A stretch of 64,000 nucleotides of DNA from assembly GCA_038229415.1 (NCBI GenBank), contig JBBROM010000006.1, positions 62,001-126,000 of the forward strand, written 5' to 3'. The position numbers and the translations under genes are program-made. The DNA comes from JANXUR01 sp038229415. Lineage in GTDB: Bacteria; Acidobacteriota; Terriglobia; Terriglobales; Acidobacteriaceae. The notes beneath the pieces are model-generated. The model was not told the DNA's origin. It did no database searches and worked only from the letters and a program-made list of their open reading frames with translations. Positions 60,618 through 64,000 of the stretch are shown in pieces (position 1 is the stretch's first letter; every line of letters begins with the position of its first letter).

Positions 60618-63458
60618 ATGGCGCTCAAACACATTTCGGTGCGGGGAGCGCGTCAGCACAACCTGAAAAATATCTCCGTCGAAATTCCGCGGAACACGTT
60701 TACCGTGATAACCGGACTGAGCGGCTCGGGCAAATCGTCGCTCGCCTTTGACACCATCTACGCCGAAGGCCAGCGTCGCTATGTGGAAACGCTTTCCGCT
60801 TACGCCCGTCAGTTTCTCGACCAGATGGAGCGCCCGGATGTGGACGCGATTGATGGCCTCAGTCCGGCGATTTCCATCGAGCAAAAAACCACGAGCCGCA
60901 GCCCGCGTTCGACCGTCGGTACCGTCACCGAAATCTACGACTACCTGCGCCTGCTTTACGCGTCTATTGGCGTGCCGCACTGCCCGAATTGCGGACGTCA
61001 GATTACGCGCCAGACAGCGGAGCAGATTGTGCACCGCGTGCTGGAGTTGCCGCAGGGCACGCGCATCATGATCCTCGCGCCGATTGTGCGCGGCCGCAAA
61101 GGCGAGTTCAAGAAGGAAATGGAGAAGCTGTCGCAGCTCGGCTTTTCTCGCATCCGTGTGGATGGCGAACTCCGCCGGCTCGACGAAGAGATCGCACTCG
61201 ACAAGCGCAAGAATCACACGCTGGAACTGCTGGTGGATCGCCTGCCGATTAAGGAAGGCATCGCCGCCAAACTGGAGCACAACATCACGCTGGCTATGAA
61301 GCTGGCCGAGGGGCTGGTCCAGATCGCGATTGTGGACGGTGCCGAGACGCTCTATTCGGCGAAGATGGCGTGCCCGGACTGCGGCATCAATGTGCCCGCG
61401 CTGGAGCCGCGTTCGTTCAGCTTCAACAGCACCTACGGCGCTTGCCCGGAGTGCCACGGACTGGGCAGCCGCTACGATCTTGACCCCGCGCTGGTGATCA
61501 ACGATTGGTCGAAGCCGCTGCTGGATGGCGGGCTTGGCCCAGGTTCAGGCTCGGTGAGTTTGCAGAATCAGTTGAAGATTGCGGCGACAGCGCATGGCAT
61601 TGATCTGAATACTCCGTTTGAGCAGCTGGGCGAAGCATCGCAGAATTTGCTGCTGTACGGCGAAGAAGGGGGAGCGAAAAATGGCAGCAAGCCCAGCGTC
61701 AAGTCCGTGGCTAAGTCCACGGGGCGCCGCGTAAAGACTGGCTTTCAGGGTGTGCTTGGCCACCTGAAGCACATGGCGGATGGATCTTCCTCGGACGGCT
61801 ATCGTGACTACCTGATGGACTTTATGACGGCCAGCACCTGCACCGTGTGCGCGGGCAAGCGACTGCGCCCGGAAAGCTTGGCGGTGAAGGTGAACGACAT
61901 GTCCATCGCCGACTTCACAGCGCTGCCGATTACGCGCGCGCTGGGAGTGGCCAAGTCCGTGAAGCTGATTGGCCGCGATCTTGCCGTCGCAGGACGCATT
62001 CAGCACGAGATCTGTGAGCGCTTGCAATTTCTGTTCGATGTCGGTCTTGGCTATCTTTCGCTGAGCCGTTCGGCGGCGACCATCTCCGGAGGCGAGGGGC
62101 AGCGCATTCGCCTAGCCACCCAGATCGGCTCGAAGCTGCGCGGCGTTTTGTATGTGCTCGACGAGCCTTCGATCGGATTGCATCATCGCGACAACGACCG
62201 ATTGTTGGCGGCGCTGGAGTCGCTGCGTCAGCTCGGCAACACGGTGCTTGTAGTGGAGCATGACGAAGAGACGATTCGCCGCGCCGATTACGTGATAGAC
62301 CTTGGCCCCGGCGCTGGACGCCACGGTGGCGAACTTGTCGCCTGCGGCACACCGGAGCAAGTGATGGCGGAGCCGCGCTCGCTTACGGGAGCCTACCTCG
62401 CCGGACGTGATCAGATCGGCATCCGTCACGAGCGGCGCAAGCCGTCAGAGAAATCGCTGGTGGTGCTGGGCGCGCGTGAACACAATTTGAAAGATGTGGA
62501 TGCCAGCTTTCCGCTCGGCGTGATGACGGTTGTGACTGGCGTCTCCGGTTCGGGCAAGTCCACGCTGGTCAACGACATTCTGTATGCCGCGCTGGCGGCG
62601 AAGCTTTATCGCTCGCGGCAGGCGGTGGGTGCGCATAAAGCTGTCAGCGGCATCGAGCACATTGACAAGGTAATTCGCATTGACCAGTCGCCGATTGGCC
62701 GCACGCCACGCTCGAATCCGGCGACATACACGGGCCTGTTTTCGCACCTGCGCGATCTGTTCGCCATGTTGCCCGAGGCGCGCGAACGCGGGTACAAGCC
62801 CGGTCGCTTCAGCTTCAACGTCGCGGGCGGACGCTGCGAAGCCTGCCAGGGCGAAGGTCAACGCCGCATTGAAATGAACTTTCTGCCCGACGTGTACGTG
62901 CTCTGCGAAGTCTGCGGCGGACGGCGCTACAATCGCGAAACGTTGGCAGTAAAGTACAACGGACTTTCCATCGCCGACCTGCTGGAGACGCCTGCCAGCG
63001 ACGCGCTGCCCGTGCTGGAAAATATTCCGCAACTGCGGCAGCGTCTGCAAACGCTGGTGGATGTCGGCCTTGGCTATCTGCATCTGGGGCAAAGCGCACT
63101 CACGCTGAGCGGCGGCGAAGCGCAGCGCATCAAGCTGGCCCGCGAGCTGAGCAAGCGGCAGACAGGACGCACTCTCTACCTGCTCGACGAGCCTACAACC
63201 GGCCTGCACTTTGAGGATGTGAAGAAACTGCTTGACGTGTTGCACCGGCTGACTGATCTCGGCAATACCGTCATCATCATCGAGCACAATCTGGATGTGA
63301 TTCGCAGTGCCGACTGGATTTTGGACATGGGCCCCGAGGGTGGCGAGGACGGTGGCCGCGTGATTGCGCAGGGCACTCCGGAACAGGTGGCACGAGTGAA
63401 GAAGAGCTACACCGGACAGGCTCTTGCTGGTAATTTGGGCAGAGGCCACCGCGCCTGA
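60618..63458 (+). CDS. uvrA: UvrABC excision nuclease subunit A
   Basis: UvrA is the ABC-type ATPase dimer that detects DNA lesions and loads UvrB. The 946-residue product has two ABC modules: Walker A GLSGSGKSSLAFDT (first) and GVSGSGKSTLVNDI (second), signatures SGGEGQRIRLA and SGGEAQRIKLA, Walker B LYVLDEPSIGLHHRDND and LYLLDEPTTGLHFED, and zinc-binding CPDC/CPEC and CEAC/CEVC pairs. Start ATG 60618 (MALKHISVRGARQHNLK) has GGAG five bases upstream. It lies 58 kb from uvrB. Confidence 0.98.
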   Translation: MALKHISVRGARQHNLKNISVEIPRNTFTVITGLSGSGKSSLAFDTIYAEGQRRYVETLSAYARQFLDQMERPDVDAIDGLSPAISIEQKTTSRSPRSTVGTVTEIYDYLRLLYASIGVPHCPNCGRQITRQTAEQIVHRVLELPQGTRIMILAPIVRGRKGEFKKEMEKLSQLGFSRIRVDGELRRLDEEIALDKRKNHTLELLVDRLPIKEGIAAKLEHNITLAMKLAEGLVQIAIVDGAETLYSAKMACPDCGINVPALEPRSFSFNSTYGACPECHGLGSRYDLDPALVINDWSKPLLDGGLGPGSGSVSLQNQLKIAATAHGIDLNTPFEQLGEASQNLLLYGEEGGAKNGSKPSVKSVAKSTGRRVKTGFQGVLGHLKHMADGSSSDGYRDYLMDFMTASTCTVCAGKRLRPESLAVKVNDMSIADFTALPITRALGVAKSVKLIGRDLAVAGRIQHEICERLQFLFDVGLGYLSLSRSAATISGGEGQRIRLATQIGSKLRGVLYVLDEPSIGLHHRDNDRLLAALESLRQLGNTVLVVEHDEETIRRADYVIDLGPGAGRHGGELVACGTPEQVMAEPRSLTGAYLAGRDQIGIRHERRKPSEKSLVVLGAREHNLKDVDASFPLGVMTVVTGVSGSGKSTLVNDILYAALAAKLYRSRQAVGAHKAVSGIEHIDKVIRIDQSPIGRTPRSNPATYTGLFSHLRDLFAMLPEARERGYKPGRFSFNVAGGRCEACQGEGQRRIEMNFLPDVYVLCEVCGGRRYNRETLAVKYNGLSIADLLETPASDALPVLENIPQLRQRLQTLVDVGLGYLHLGQSALTLSGGEAQRIKLARELSKRQTGRTLYLLDEPTTGLHFEDVKKLLDVLHRLTDLGNTVIIIEHNLDVIRSADWILDMGPEGGEDGGRVIAQGTPEQVARVKKSYTGQALAGNLGRGHRA

Positions 63459-63548
63459 GCTTGCGCTCTCAAGGTGTCGCTACGCAAAGATTCATTTAGC
63501 ATCTATTGAGTGTTAAGTGCGGCTGGCCGCGCTAAAGGATATCGGGAA

Positions 63549-64000
63549 TTGTCGTCCACACCTGACAACTTGCATGAGGAGCTTCCGCCAGCTGGCGCGG
63601 ACGCGACCTCTTCTGGTTTGGTTCTTGACGCGAGTGAAGTTGTGTTGTCAGCGCCTGCCGAGGTTGTAGAAAGCAACGCGGAAAATAGTGGTGTTCCGAC
63701 GTCTTCAGAACCGGCAGAAATGGCAGTCGTCGAGCCGCCGCCGTTACCGGAGGTGCAGCCCGAGACGCAGTCTGGCCCGACTCCGCTGGAAAATCCAGTA
63801 TGGGGTGGCCTTGATCTGCTGTTGCTAGGCGCAGTGTTGCTGGGTGGAATGTTCGTGGCGTTGATGGTCACGGCCATCGTGCGCACCGCGTGGAACATGG
63901 TGCACCATTTGCCGGGCGATGCTGGCATCACCAAGCCAGACGCTTTCACCGCGATTCCGGTGGAGATGATTGCATACGCGGTGTTTTTGCTGGTGGTATG
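63549..64000 (+). CDS. Membrane protein, N terminus (3' end outside window); CPBP-type protease candidate
   Basis: A frame open to the window edge, about 150 codons, starting at TTG 63549 with AAAGGA about ten bases upstream. The first 75 residues are acidic and Pro/Glu/Val-rich (SAPAEVVESNAENS is part), followed by a membrane segment LLLLGAVLLGGMFVALMVTA after PLENPVWGGLD, and another beginning IAYAVFLLVV. This NPVWxGxD opening resembles acidobacterial CPBP intramembrane proteases, but the catalytic motifs would lie beyond the edge. Confidence 0.6.
   Translation, partial: MSSTPDNLHEELPPAGADATSSGLVLDASEVVLSAPAEVVESNAENSGVPTSSEPAEMAVVEPPPLPEVQPETQSGPTPLENPVWGGLDLLLLGAVLLGGMFVALMVTAIVRTAWNMVHHLPGDAGITKPDAFTAIPVEMIAYAVFLLVV

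Noticed and set aside
62445..63449. 334-codon frame antisense to uvrA
   Set aside because: No start context or motif; opposite the second ABC module of UvrA.
63503..63949. 148-codon frame antisense at the window's right end
   Set aside because: It has no ribosome site and Ser/Thr-rich low-complexity content; the + strand frame has a clear membrane segment.

Overview
The window looks like chromosomal DNA of an acidobacterium (Acidobacteriota, probably Terriglobia). The supporting signs are a VWFA-type secreted protein of the kind expanded in Acidobacteria, a GloVer-repeat protein, Gram-negative envelope genes (lpxD, an LpxL-like acyltransferase, lnt), moderately high GC with C/G-ending codons, and GC-rich intergenic palindromes of a type I associate with this phylum. 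Almost all of it is core chromosome. I see no phage, transposase, integrase, CRISPR array, rRNA or tRNA gene.

Layout. 1-9.4 kb: the 3' part of uvrB, secreted VWA, PilZ-like and beta-propeller proteins, Ku, a DUF92 membrane protein, an M50 protease and a GloVer-repeat protein. 9.5-20 kb: a long minus-strand run larB-rapZ-ABC exporter-yicC-gmk-rpoZ-coaBC-udg-priA, with ubiX divergent at its head. 20.6-21.06 kb: a compact unit made of a promoter, a 19-codon Cys-rich ORF with an extended Shine-Dalgarno, four hairpins and a terminator, ahead of a CurA-like reductase. 22-29 kb: an MscS-type channel gene broken by one in-frame stop, a GH31-like hydrolase, HU, dcd, and a translationally coupled HTH / TIR-or-deoxyribosyltransferase-like pair. 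29-41 kb: an Hfq-like protein, a second ABC exporter, lipid and haem genes, a CADD-like pABA synthase candidate, acyl-CoA dehydrogenase and a trans-sulfuration enzyme. 41-55 kb: lipid A and lipoprotein genes, an APC permease with a small overlapping membrane gene, prfB with its programmed frameshift, an alarmone-hydrolase-like HD protein, rarA, Sua5 and others. 55-64 kb: a propeller protein, Nudix, LigD (phosphoesterase plus ligase), an STN-domain protein, uvrA and the start of a membrane protein.

Themes. DNA repair is well represented (uvrA, uvrB, Ku, LigD, type-4 UDG, RarA, PriA), with dcd and a Nudix protein on the nucleotide side. Envelope biogenesis is the second theme. The least explained parts are three non-coding stretches that end in clear hairpin-plus-T-run terminators on the + strand (20.7-21.0, 40.9-41.1 and 60.3-60.6 kb), the HTH/TIR-like pair, a Met/His-rich insertion inside Lnt, and the small gene overlapping the APC permease.

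All calls rest on reading protein motifs, start contexts and base pairing by eye; no database search or folding program was run.
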